From contig JAGTXK010000174.1 in assembly GCA_019096195.1 (NCBI GenBank), forward strand, positions 1-25,849: a DNA stretch of 25,849 bases. The letters are read 5' to 3'. This stretch comes from Boletus sp. NGJ. Taxonomy: Eukaryota > Basidiomycota > Agaricomycetes > Boletales > Boletaceae. The translations under genes were made by a program, and so were the position numbers. The notes beneath the pieces are model-generated. The model was not told where the DNA came from and made no database searches. It worked only from the letters and a program-made list of their open reading frames with translations. Of this stretch, positions 1 to 8,739 are shown piece by piece; position 1 is the first letter of the stretch, and each line of letters opens with the position of its first letter.

Positions 1-765
1 TACCTCCTCCACACCACCCTCCTCTCCCTCTCGGAAGAAGAAAGTCGCCTTTTCTTTGCCCCCTCGTCGACCACCACGCCCTCCTACCCTGTTCCACCTC
101 AATAAGCCCCTTCCGTGGCGGAGCGACCTCTGGAGAATGTCAACGGAATCTGAGGCACTAACAGAGTTGATAGAGACCCTCCAGTAACACAGAGAGCCCA
201 GTCCTCCGATGACACCATTGTCGCCTCCCCCTCCTCCATGAATCCCAACCCCTCCTTCCAAGGAACCCCTTCAATACCAGTCCTCCCAGTTCCTCCCCCA
301 GCCATTTCCCGACCCACCAGGACCCTCCACCGATGGGGAGCCATGGTATTCTTGGTCGGCCTTCCCTCTCGCCCCAACAACCGAGGTCCTCTCCACACAT
401 TAGGGAACTCTACAATGAGGGACCCTCCTCCTTCCTCCATTCCCATTCCTGGGGCGACCGCAAGTGCCTCTCCTACCAGCCATTCTGACTCAATGGCTAG
501 TAATTCCCATCCCTTGTACAGTGCCAGATCACCTCATAACCATTGAACTACCCTCACCGGCATCCACTGCTTTGAATGTGGACATCAAGGTCATCTTCGG
601 CCTGCCTGCCCCCAATATCATTGCCCCTACTGTAGAGTGGTTGCCCCCAACCATCCACAGTATGCTTGCCCATGAAGAACTTGCACATACTGTGGAGGAC
701 AAGGACATGGCTACCAGACATGTCCCAGCCAGGGAGTCTTCAATGACTTCTGGGACCTTACCAAC
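1..765 (+). pseudogene. 3' part of a decayed ORF with three CCHC zinc knuckles
   Basis: Frame 1 reads from the window edge to the LTR junction at 766 with only four in-frame stops: TAA at 103, and TGA at 151, 544 and 673. Each TGA could be a former CGA. The first two thirds is rich in Pro, Ser and Thr, like a disordered linker. Residues about 190-243 hold three zinc knuckles in series: C-F-E-C..H..C (CX2CX4HX4C), C-P-Y-C..H..C (CX2CX6HX4C) and C-T-Y-C..H..C (CX2CX4HX4C). The first two have the same spacings, in the same order, as the two knuckles of the extra ORF at 1282-2464. Such knuckles bind single-stranded nucleic acid in retroelement Gag proteins. The protein may be the third ORF of another retroelement or a domesticated relative; no Pol domain is visible in this fragment. 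The start lies outside the window. The chromovirus LTR at 766 interrupts it. Confidence 0.6.
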
Positions 766-1281
766 TGTTATGACTGCCTCGGGTAGAGGTAGGCGTAATC
801 TGAAAGGTGACGAAGACAACTAGTCGACGTCGACAAGGGACGAGTAACGGGGAGTTACTGGAGACACAGGCACAGGGTCTTCCTGTATGACCAAGGACAT
901 GTTAAGCCTTGGGGACGAAGGTGAACAGAGCATCCATGTCAAGAGTGGGACGAGGACTCGCAGAGATCCGCAGGGAAGATGAGAGTAGATTCAGAAGGAA
1001 CTACTTGCGGAGTTACAAGTAGTTCTATGGTTTATATACGTGGTAGAAAGAACACCATGGAACGTCATGGAACAATGGTTAGTCAGCAATGGAACACGGT
1101 GGAACCCTATGGAAAGGATGGCGGAATGGAAGGGGTTCCGTGTTAGGTAAGTAATACAAGGTAACGGGAATGGTGGAGTGCCGGTGCAGAGTCCAACTGC
1201 ATAGCGGCATTGGGGTAGTTGAGCAAGAGGGATAACGAGCGAGGAAAAGAGAAAAGGATAGACGCAGTAAGAAACGTAACA
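766..1281 (-). repeat. 3' LTR of the chromovirus (516 bp)
   Basis: It is a direct repeat of 7342-7855 and starts TGTTA and ends TAACA on the plus strand, the usual TG..CA ends within a 5-bp inverted repeat. The element is on the minus strand, so this left copy is the 3' LTR. It contains the TATATAAA box (plus strand about 1029-1036) and the self-primer complement at 995-1007. Compared with the other copy it has a 2-nt insertion near 935 and two 1-nt indels. All base substitutions are transitions. Confidence 0.95.
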
Positions 1282-1294
1282 TTACCCCCCGTGT
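1282..1294 (-). other. Polypurine tract next to the 3' LTR
   Basis: The minus strand reads CACGGGGGGTAA directly before the LTR (plus-strand C run at 1285-1290). A purine run touching the 3' LTR is where plus-strand DNA synthesis is primed in LTR elements. It is short and also encodes the last Gly-Gly and the TAA stop of the third ORF, so both functions share the same bases. Confidence 0.6.
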
Positions 1295-2464
1295 AAGAAT
1301 GAAACTCCGTTGAAATACCTACTCGAGGCAGTGGTAATCTCCCTGGGGGGATCCAGTAATGTTGCCGATGGCCTTGTCACCGTAAACGTTGTCGCCATAT
1401 AGTCGAGATGATCCGCAGCAGGGGGTGCTACACGACGAGGGGTATGGCGTGTGGTGTGACGAAGAGTACGTGGAGGGGGAATGCGGCGAACGGAGTACGA
1501 GGACGAAGTGGAGTGTGCGGAGGAAGACAAGGATGGAGGGGAAGGAGGATTGGGACGACGACGAAGGGGACAGCGGGAAGAAGAATGACCTGGTTGCCAT
1601 CGTAGACAGTTCGGGCAGCAATATACTGGGCAGTTGGCGCGTACATGCCCAAGGCGATGGCATTCATAGCAAGATTCCGGGATAGCGGGGGTGTTGTGGG
1701 CCGAGGGGGGTGCGGCCGTCATTCCCACTCCAGTGAGCTTCGACGCGTTCTATCAGACGTAGTTCGGCAGGGTCAAGAGGGGCCGACGACGCAGAGGGGG
1801 TGGATGTGGAGGAGAGTGGGGGAATGATGGGGGCGGTGTTCCGGGCAGAGAGTTCTCGCATGAAGCGGTCCAGGTCGTCAAGAAACTCGATGGCGTCGAG
1901 TTGATGCAAGGTAGTCACTAGGGCTGCTTGGAGGTCGTCATGGATGGTCCGAAGACGGAGTTGTGTGATGGACAGGGCGGCATTGGACGTGGTGCGGTGG
2001 GCGATGACTTTGAGTTGGGCACACTGGAGGTATGCCTTGTAGAGGGCGTAGAGGGGGGAAGAGAAGTCTAGGTGTGCGCCGAGCGCCAGTGCCATACAGG
2101 GGTCTTCTAAGTGTTGGGTGAGACGAGTGATGTCGTCGATATTGGGGAAGTCCTCGCGCATCCTATGCGCGTAAACGGGGAGGTCTACAGCGGTGACTGG
2201 TCCCGGGGTGGATGCGAGGGAAACCGGTGTAACCGGGTGAGGTACGCCAGGTGAGCCGCCGGGAGTAGATAGGTCAGGAGTACGAGGGCGAGAGTTGTCA
2301 TCGACAATGACCACAAGGGGCGGTTGCGGTGAAGGAGGGGGGAGAGAAGGAGACTGAGTACGCAAACTAGATACCGTTGAAATTGAATCTGGGGAGAAGG
2401 GGGCGTCGACGGAGGAGATATAGCCATTGTCAGAGAAGGAGAAGGATGCGGTGGGGATAGTCAT
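1282..2464 (-). CDS. Extra third ORF of the chromovirus: zinc-knuckle protein (one frameshift)
   Basis: The likely start is the ATG at 2464-2462, with A at -3 and 16 nt after the pol stop codon. The frame runs to about 1705, shifts by one base in a run of six C (plus-strand G run 1705-1710), and ends with TAA at 1284-1282, exactly at the LTR. That gives about 394 codons with no premature stop apart from the shift. Residues about 1-105 are rich in Ser and Pro. Residues about 110-215 look helical, with many Leu and Ala. A Ser/Pro linker follows, then two knuckles, C-Y-E-C..H..C (CX2CX4HX4C) and C-P-N-C..H..C (CX2CX6HX4C), and then an Arg/Ser/Pro-rich tail. Knuckles normally sit in Gag, but this element's Gag shows none, so the protein may supply RNA or DNA chaperone activity in trans. 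I cannot name a family. The shift could be a mutation or a programmed frameshift. Confidence 0.72.
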
Positions 2465-2480
2465 GGTATGGGAGGAAGAG

Positions 2481-3666
2481 TTAACGGGAGAACGCTTTTG
2501 GGTGTCGCTTCTTATAGAGTGAGAGAGCGGACTTCGCATTTTTCAAATCCCACTCGGGGACCCAAGAGTCTTCTTCTGCGGAGTATCCTTTCCATCAGAT
2601 CAGGAAGGAGCGGTTCGACGGGGTTCTGCGGTGGCACAGAATTTTCTCAATTTCATATTCTTCAGCTCCACCGATAAGGTCAGGTGGTGGGGCTGGGAAG
2701 TGCTTGCTGTATACCTCGTTTTCAGTATAGGGCGATAAGAGAGAAGCGTGGAAGACCGGGTGGATCTTCCACGTCTTTGGGAGGCGGAGTTTGTAAACGA
2801 TGGGCGACAGGACCTCTGTTACGGTAAAGGGGCCTTCTTCATTTCGGGGCGAACTTGGGGTCGACGACCAATCGTTTAAGGTTTCGAGCTTCTAACCATA
2901 CCTTGTCTCCTTTGGTGAACGGGGTGAATGTTCGACGAGAGCGGGAGATCATGGTCTGGCGAGCGAGTTCATGGGCGGCGAGGGCTTCCGTGCGGGCGGC
3001 GGTGAGGTGTTTGATACGCTCTTCCACCGCTGGAATAGCAGTATCGGGGATTACTGTGGGAAGAGGACGGGGTTCGTATCCAAGAAGAAGGGAAAAAGGG
3101 GATTGACCGGTCGTGGAATGAGGGCAGTGATTATGGGTGAATTCCGCGTGGGTGATGTTTTCGACCCACGATGTTGGTTCATTTCCGCAGAAGATGCGGA
3201 GGTAGGTCTCGACCTCTTGATTGACTCGTTCGGTTTCACCGTCAGTTTGGGGGTGGTAAGCAGTGGAGAGGGCGAGATCGTATTTCAAGAGTTTGCCAAG
3301 TTCTTTTGCGAAGGCAGAGGCGAACTGGGGTCCTCTGTCAGAGATGATTTTGTCGTACAGGCCATAGTGGCGGTAGACCTTGTGGAAGAAAAGGGTTGCG
3401 ATACCCTCGGCCATGACGGTTTTGGTGGTAGGGCATAAAATTACCCCCTTCGTAAGCCTGTGGTCGACCATGACCAACAAGGAGTCAAAACCGGCACAAA
3501 GGGGAAGATCGGTGATCAGATCGCAAGAAATTTGGCGGAAGGGTAGAGAGGTGGACGACCGGATGGGGGTGAGGGGCGGGGTGGAGGGGTGGGTGTTAGC
3601 CTTGCATTGCTGGCAAGAGGGGCAGCCGCAACGTAAGAGCGGACGAAAGAAGCGAGGCCGGGCCAC
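2481..3666 (-). pseudogene. Integrase core, GPF module and chromodomain (Pol C-terminus)
   Basis: The segment opens with the second half of the integrase zinc finger (C-P-S-C-Q-Q-C). The DDE core follows: Asp in CDLITDLP, Asp in ISDRGPQF and Glu in TDGETERVNQ, with 35 residues between the last two acids, so all three catalytic residues survive. After KFAPK at about 2839 the frame shifts and continues as NEEGPFTV (the GPY/F module), VYKLRLP and HPVFHASLL. A chromodomain comes next (EYEIEKIL, WKGY, DSWVPEW), interrupted by TGA at 2597-2595 just before WKGY, where Arg is usual (CGA to TGA). Pol ends with TAA at 2483-2481. The integrase would insert the cDNA and the chromodomain would guide target choice through modified histones. 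One frameshift and one stop disable this copy. Confidence 0.88.
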
Positions 3667-4602
3667 CAGAACTCGGCGGAGACGAGCTGGCGAGTTTTAA
3701 GGAATCCGGGGTGGCCAGCGGAATGGTGGTCGTGGCAACGACGGAGGACGGAGTGGCGAAGGTCGCCGTCCGGCGGAACGTAGACACGATTGCGGTAGGT
3801 AAGGAGGCCGTCAGCGTAGCGCCAGTCCGAGAGGCGAGCGCGGAGGAAGGTGGGTGCATGGAGGTGTCGAGAGTCTGGAGGTGCTGGAGGACAAGGGGGT
3901 CGGACAGCCGAGGAGGAACGAATGAGTGAGGAGAGGGTGACGTCGATGAGGTTGATAAAAAGAGAGGGGGGGAGCAGGGTGACGCCATCGTTTTCCGGGG
4001 TGGAGTCAGGGATGAGGTCGGGACGACGCGAAAGAGCGTCGGGACCGGTGAGGAGACGGCCAGGGACGTGAATAATCTGGAGATCGAAATCGGCGAGATC
4101 GAGCATCCAGCATGCTTGGCGATGATTGAGGTTTTGGGGAGTGCGGAAATACATAAGGTTTTTATGGTCGGTGAAAACTTGGACAGGGAAGGGGGAGCCG
4201 TGGAGATAATGGCGCCAGGCTTTGAGTGCTCTGATGACGGCGAGAAGCTCCCAGTCATAGATGTCATAATTGCGCTCCATGGGGGAGAAGGAGTCAGAGA
4301 GGTAAGAGCAGGGATGCCAATCACCATTGGGATCAGTCTGGAGGAGAATACCGCCGGAGGCGTATTTGGAGGCATCGGTGGCGATGGCGAAAGGAGCAGA
4401 GAAGTCGGGGAGTTGGAGGACAGGTTTGGTGAGGAAGAGGCATTTGAGCTTCGTCAAACGCGGCCTGGCAGGCGGGGGTCCAATCCCAGGGGTGGTTTTG
4501 GCAGGTGAGATCGATGAGGGGGCGAGCGATGGTGGAGTAGTTTGGGATAAAGCGGCAGTAGAAGTTGGCAAAGCCTAGAAAAGAACGCACTCCCAGTGAC
4601 AC
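3667..4602 (-). pseudogene. RNase H and integrase HHCC N-terminus (Pol middle)
   Basis: This starts with the RT-RNase H connection ([13 protein letters not shown], then ARPLIDLT). After a frameshift near 4440 it gives RNase [17 protein letters not shown], then MERNYDIYDWELLAVI and FTDHKNLMYF, the usual order in Ty3/gypsy. The domain ends at the typical GPDALSRRPD. A linker of about 75 residues leads to the integrase zinc-finger His pair (CHDHHSAGHPG) and to FWWPGL. Its Cys pair lies in another frame at 3666 and below, so a second frameshift falls near 3630. RNase H removes the RNA template during cDNA synthesis. The acidic residues of the first and last motifs are present (TDAS, TDHK). Confidence 0.85.
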
Positions 4603-5512
4603 GGGAGGGAGCAGGCCATTTCGCGATGCCGTCCAACTTAACAGGATCCATAGAGAGTTGGTTAGGTCGGACGATCATACCAAGGTATTCCACTTCATCC
4701 ACGGCGAAGTCATATTTTTCTAGTTTGAGATGAAGGTTGAGCTCCATCATGCGTTGGAGGACGCGTTTAGTATGCTCAGCATGTATGGCGTCGTCAGGGG
4801 AGTAGATAAGGAGGTTGTCCATATAGATGATGAGCCACCCTTCAGCTATCATGTCACAGAACGAGTCGTTCATGAAGCGTTGGAAGGTCGCAGGGGAGTT
4901 GCATAGGCCGAAGAACATGATGGTGGGTTCATATAGGCCTTTGTGGGTAATAAAGGCAGCTTTCCACTGGTCACCATCCTTGATTCAGACGTTGTTGTAC
5001 CCCCATCATACATTGAACTTGGTAAAGACCTTGGTGCCACGGAGGCGGTCGACAAGATTCAAGACGAGGGGGAGGGGGTAGGCATCACGAATGGTGTGTT
5101 CATTGATGTAGCAGTAATCTTGACACGGGTGGAGGTTGCCATTCTTCTTCTTGACGAAGAAGAAGGGTGAGGCATGCGGGGAGTTGGAAGGGCAAATTTT
5201 TCCACTGGCTAAGTTCTCAGCAATAAACGCATCGGTGGCCAGGGTTTCTTGGGGGGATAGTGGATAGACTTTGCTGATTTTCGGCACAAAGGATTCTTTG
5301 AGATTGATGGCATGATCGTACGGGCGAGAGGGGGGTACATGATCAGTGGCTTCCTTCGAGGAGACGGAGGAGAATTCTTCGTATTCTTGGGGTAGTGTAC
5401 GTTTCAGTTTGGCCGCTTCAGCCACCTGTGCCAATTCCGTGGCTACAGTTAGTCGGGCAATGACAGGTTGGGTGACATGTTGATATCCCCCTCGAATGAT
5501 GCGATGCATCAC
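4454..5512 (-). pseudogene. Reverse transcriptase (Pol)
   Basis: Motifs appear in the expected order: YPLSPQE, then FFFVKKKNGNLHPCQDY, then DAYPLPLV, FTKFNV, QWKAAF, FFGLCNSPATFQRFMN, IIYMDNLLIYS and VEYLGMIV. Both halves (5006-5512 and 4454-4918) are in one frame. They are separated by two TGA codons in V*WGYNNV*IK, both at positions that are usually Arg. The catalytic YxDD box reads Y-M-D-N at about 4825-4814, so the second metal-binding Asp is replaced by Asn (GAC to AAC). This copy cannot make cDNA itself. Its start is fused to protease in the usual polyprotein; the N-terminal residues here overlap the protease-RT linker. Confidence 0.9.
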
Positions 5513-6122
5513 ACGATTGCGATTCGTGGCGATCAGGTATTGTCCTTCGTCAGTCTCTTTCTGGAGGTAACCTCGGAGATGGTAACAAGAGGTTAGGTTG
5601 ATATCGGCGTGGGTGGGACTGTCAGGACCATCTTCCGGGGTGTCGACTGGGATATCTGTCGGAGGTTGACGGGATCGGTAAAGGTCGTTGGACTGGTCAA
5701 GCGTAGCGTCCAGAGTGAGAGTTCGTTCTCGCCAATTGATGGCGGGGTTGGCGGAACGAAGCCATGGTTGTCCTAAGATGATATTCTTCTCTTTACAGGA
5801 GATGACATGGAGGGTGGTGCGGATGAGGATTCCTTCAACACTAAGGAAAAGGTCACAAGTGAACTTGATGTCCCCATTCCGGTTGAGGGACGAAATCAGC
5901 GTTTTGAGCGTGAATGGGGGTTTTCAGACAGGTAGTGGGGAGGTGGTGGCGTCGTATGAATTGGTAGTCGATGCAGGAGATTTCTGCTCTGCTATCAACA
6001 AGGGTGGTGGTGGCAACAGCTTTGACTGATCGAGCGGGGATGTAAATGGAAACAGGGATAGAGATTCCTTGAGTGGTAGAATGTACAGTTACATCTGTTT
6101 CGATTAGACGAAGGGGAAACAT
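5513..6122 (-). pseudogene. Aspartic protease and linker (Pol N-terminus)
   Basis: A run starting MFPLRLIETDVTVHS leads to the active-site loop TTTLVDSRAEISCIDYQF at about 5996-5988. The family motif is Asp-Ser/Thr-Gly-Ala, so Gly is replaced by Arg (GGA to AGA), which should kill the enzyme. A frameshift near 5865 moves the frame, after which IILGQPWLR and NPAINW are readable at about 5740-5790; these are typical of the end of Ty3/gypsy proteases. The protease would cut the Gag-Pol polyprotein in the particle. It is in frame with the last Gag segment but separated by TGA at 6146-6144. I cannot tell whether that stop is a mutation or a normal Gag stop. Confidence 0.8.
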
Positions 6123-6143
6123 GCGTTGTAGGTGTTTCCCGGT

Positions 6144-7294
6144 TCAAAAACCCTGAGAGACACTTCCAATGAATTCGTCATCGGATTCCTTAGGTATCTC
6201 TTCCTTCATTACTCTAACCTTCTTTTCTTTCGGGCGAGAGTTGGAGAAGACAGGGGCAGGTGGTGGTGGTGTGGCCGGGTTGGCGGCAGTGAAAGCATAG
6301 CTTCTGTTTGAAGCATCGTTTCTCATTCGGCGGGGGTCATCTTTGGAACAGAGACCACGTCTACGTCCATGGCGTCGGGGTCTCGTGGTTTCGTCGAGGA
6401 GGGAGAGGAGAACGAGTGGTACGTCTGGGCGGTGGGTTTGTGGTCGCGCTTAGCAATCTCGTCTGCGCGTTCCCACTGTGTTTGGAAATGAATGGCTTTG
6501 GAATACCATTCCTCTACGGTGGTAGGCACCGTATCCATGGACATGATTCTCCTCATGAGGCCAGCTGGGATACCGGTGGAGTAATACTCAGATGAGGACA
6601 TTCGGGTCAGTGATCTTGGCTAGGGACACATTGTTCTGGAACTCGGAGGTATACTCCGTCAGGGTGGGGGAGTAGGAGTTATTGGCCTTCTTGGCCATAC
6701 GTTTGGTGGATAACCAGGCGACAGCGTTCCCGGTAGTGTCTCGATGTTTGAAGGCCTTATCAAAGGCGGTAATGAAGTCGGGCCAGGTGCCTAGATTGGA
6801 CACCGGTGGCGGAGATGGCGTTCTGTCGATAGGTGTTTGCCCAGGTAAGGGCAGACCCTTTTGTCATGTAGGACAAGGCAAAGACGATTTGCTTATCATC
6901 GTTATCGTAAACTTTCTTGTTCACGTAGAGGTAAAGGGTAACGGCGTGAAGCCATTGGGTGGAGGTGTCAAAGGAGCCGTTGAAGGCTTTCGGGGACGGC
7001 GATGCGAAGTTCAGTAGGTTTAACGGTCGCCATGCCAGCAGCAGGTGGCGGGGGTAGTGAGAAGGAGGGGGTGGCGGTGAGTGGGGTTGGCGACGGAGAG
7101 GTAGGGTTCTTAGGAAGGTTTAGTCCTGTCGCAAGACGATGCGATAGGTCAAGAGCGACGTCCTGTTGTTGTTGGGACGGGAGTTCAAGGTCGCTGAGAG
7201 ATTCTTCGTCTCCAGCGTCGGAGTATTCGGTGTTGGGCGGGGTTGGTGAGGTAGCACGCCACCTTCCAGGGTCAAGGGTTCGTCGGTAAGCTAT
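6144..7294 (-). pseudogene. Gag of the chromovirus, no zinc knuckle
   Basis: The product would be the capsid protein. From about 7294 an open frame reads IAYRRTLDPGRW and then a Pro/Ser-rich stretch to MATVKPTELRIA (ATG at 7033). After a frameshift the capsid-like part follows (FNGSFDTSTQWLHAV, ALSYMTKGSALTWA, GTWPDFITAFDKAF). A one-base insertion near 6595 shifts into YYSTGIPAGLMRRIM and VEEWYSKAIHFQTQW, the best-known block of this Gag family, and another shift leads to a Lys/Glu-rich tail. No CX2CX4HX4C knuckle is present, which is known for Tf1-like Gag. The first codon at 7294-7292 is ATA in the context CCACCATAGC, which looks like an ATG that lost its G; otherwise the ATG at 7033 would be used. 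Confidence 0.85.
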
Positions 7295-7327
7295 GGTGGA
7301 GGACTATGTAGGAGTAGCCTCGCAGGT

Positions 7328-7340
7328 CAAGTAGTTCCTT
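7328..7340 (-). other. Primer-binding site of the self-priming type (13 nt)
   Basis: The minus strand reads AAGGAACTACTTG one base from the 5' LTR boundary (7341 is the only intervening base). It does not start TGG, as a tRNA-3'-end site would. It is perfectly complementary to the RNA copy of the LTR segment 7569-7581, which lies where the transcript should begin. In Tf1 of fission yeast and in the sushi group the first bases of the mRNA fold back onto such a site and prime reverse transcription. Confidence 0.8.
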
Positions 7341-7568
7341 TTGTTACGACTGCCTCGGGTAGAGGTAGGCGTAATCTGAAAGGTGACGAAAACAACTAGT
7401 CGACGTCGACAAGGGACGAGTAATGGGGAGTTACTGGAGACACAGGCACAGGGTCTTCCTGTATGACCAAGGACATGTTAAGCCTTGGGGACGAAGGTGA
7501 ACAGAGCATCTGTCAAGAGTGGGACGAGGACTCGCAGAGATCCGCAGGGAAGATGAGAGTAGATTCAG

Positions 7569-7581
7569 AAGGAACTACTTG
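7569..7581 (-). promoter_or_regulatory. Predicted RNA 5' end acting as self-primer
   Basis: The RNA would read CAAGUAGUUCCUU here, complementary over all 13 bases to the primer site at 7328-7340. The match stops exactly at 13 bases on both sides. The same 13-mer is intact in the left LTR (995-1007). The segment also forms one arm of a 10-bp inverted repeat (7572-7581 with 7590-7599, 8-nt loop), so the other arm lies just upstream of the predicted start. Confidence 0.65.
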
Positions 7582-7604
7582 CGGAGTTACAAGTAGTTCT
7601 ATGG

Positions 7605-7612
7605 TTTATATA
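7605..7612 (-). promoter_or_regulatory. TATA box of the chromovirus promoter
   Basis: The minus strand reads TATATAAA. Position 7581, the first base of the self-primer, is about 31 nt downstream of the first T, the usual TATA-to-start distance. The same box is present in the other LTR, with one transition just outside it. The start site itself is inferred. Confidence 0.65.
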
Positions 7613-8739
7613 CATGGTAGAAAGAACACCATGGAACATCATGGAACAATGGTTAGTCAGCAATGGAACACGGTGGAACCCTATGGAAAGGATGGCGGAA
7701 TGGAAGGGGTTCCGTGTTAGGTAAGTAATACAAGGTAACGGGAATGGTGGAGTGCCGGTGCGAGTCCAACTGCATAGCGGCATCGGGGTGGTTGAGCAAG
7801 AGGGATAACGAGCAAGGGAAAAGGGAAAAGGATAAATGTAGTAAGAAACATAACACTAGACATATCAGCCCCGCATATATGAAACTTGAAATGAACAGAA
7901 ATAGAGACGTACCGTGGTGGCCTGGTGCAGGCTGATGCTATCGATAAGCAACTTGTAGTAGGTGTGGAGTCTGGCTTCAAGTTTGGCAGTCTGACAATGG
8001 ACAGCACGCAAACAGCGGGAGATCTTGCACAATTTCTGATACTGCGTCAAGTTCAATGGCGACCAAGTCGTGTTGGCCAGCAAATAGTGCTTGGCATGAA
8101 TTCATCGCCTGAGATGATATGCAGCGACTAGAGGCTTGTAGAGCCTTTTGCTGGCGTGAATACTTACTGACAACACCATTCTTTGGGTATGTGCTAATGA
8201 ATAGCAGTATTTATTGTTTTGATATGAGTAATCCATCACCGGGTCGCACTAGGTAATGCTTTACATTGACCCACCATCTCGGCTTACCCTCCAAGTTTGC
8301 CAAGCTGTCTTTGGCTATCGAATCTAAAGCCCATAGTCTCCGACTGGGATTAACATGATGGTCAGTCTACGTGAGTTACTATTTGAATCAATTTGCTGAT
8401 GTTGAACGAACTTTCAGTGTTGCTGTACAGTGTGTCGGGTAACTTCAGGAGGACCCTGAATTTCTTTTTGTCAGCTCCCACAGCTCCGTGACCCGTATGC
8501 CAGTGCCAGTGCTCATCAAGCAATAATGTTACATCCAGCTTTGCTATACCATTGGCAATTCCCTTTACAACAGTAAGGGATGATCTGCCGTTGTGTTATG
8601 CCAGGTAACAATGTGACACGTTCCCGTATAATCAACCCTGTTTGATTATAGGACTAGCAGGACTTGGGGGGAAAATACCTCCAGAGGCCCAATGATTCCT
8701 CTGTCTGGGAACTGCTGCTAGCTTTACATAGAGTCCTGT

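Larger units (their letters stand above)
766..7855 (-). mobile_element. Ty3/gypsy chromovirus LTR retrotransposon, near full length, inactivated
   Basis: Two direct LTRs (766-1281 and 7342-7855) flank an internal region read on the minus strand. Its order is Gag, protease, reverse transcriptase, RNase H, integrase, GPF module and chromodomain, then an extra ORF with zinc knuckles. RNase H before integrase defines Ty3/gypsy. The chromodomain places it with the chromoviruses, which are integrated with help from chromatin marks. Both LTRs begin TGTTA and end TAACA. By eye they differ at 13 sites, all transitions, plus three small indels, so they are about 97% identical and the insertion is fairly recent. 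Pol carries several stops and frameshifts and mutated catalytic residues, so the copy is non-autonomous. The 5-bp flanks (CCAAC on the left, CTAGA on the right) do not match, so no target-site duplication is seen. Confidence 0.95.
7342..7855 (-). repeat. 5' LTR of the chromovirus (514 bp)
   Basis: It is the direct repeat of 766-1281, with TGTTA and TAACA ends. It lies upstream of Gag in the element's minus-strand orientation, so it carries the active promoter. The TATA box and the self-primer lie near its middle. Transcripts would start near 7581 and read down to the matching region of the left LTR. Confidence 0.95.

Noticed and set aside
1428-1667. Alternative minus-strand frame across the zinc-knuckle part of the third ORF
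   Set aside because: It overlaps the knuckle frame, which carries two properly spaced CCHC motifs; the alternative has none.
2971-4508. Several long plus-strand frames across the chromovirus pol
   Set aside because: They are antisense shadows of integrase and RNase H, with Gly/Arg/Glu-rich low-complexity composition and no domain of their own.
7865-8083. Minus-strand frame of 73 codons, helical composition, next to the 5' LTR
   Set aside because: It is short, has no motif I recognise and no clear relation to the knuckle ORFs; kept only as a note in the gap entry.
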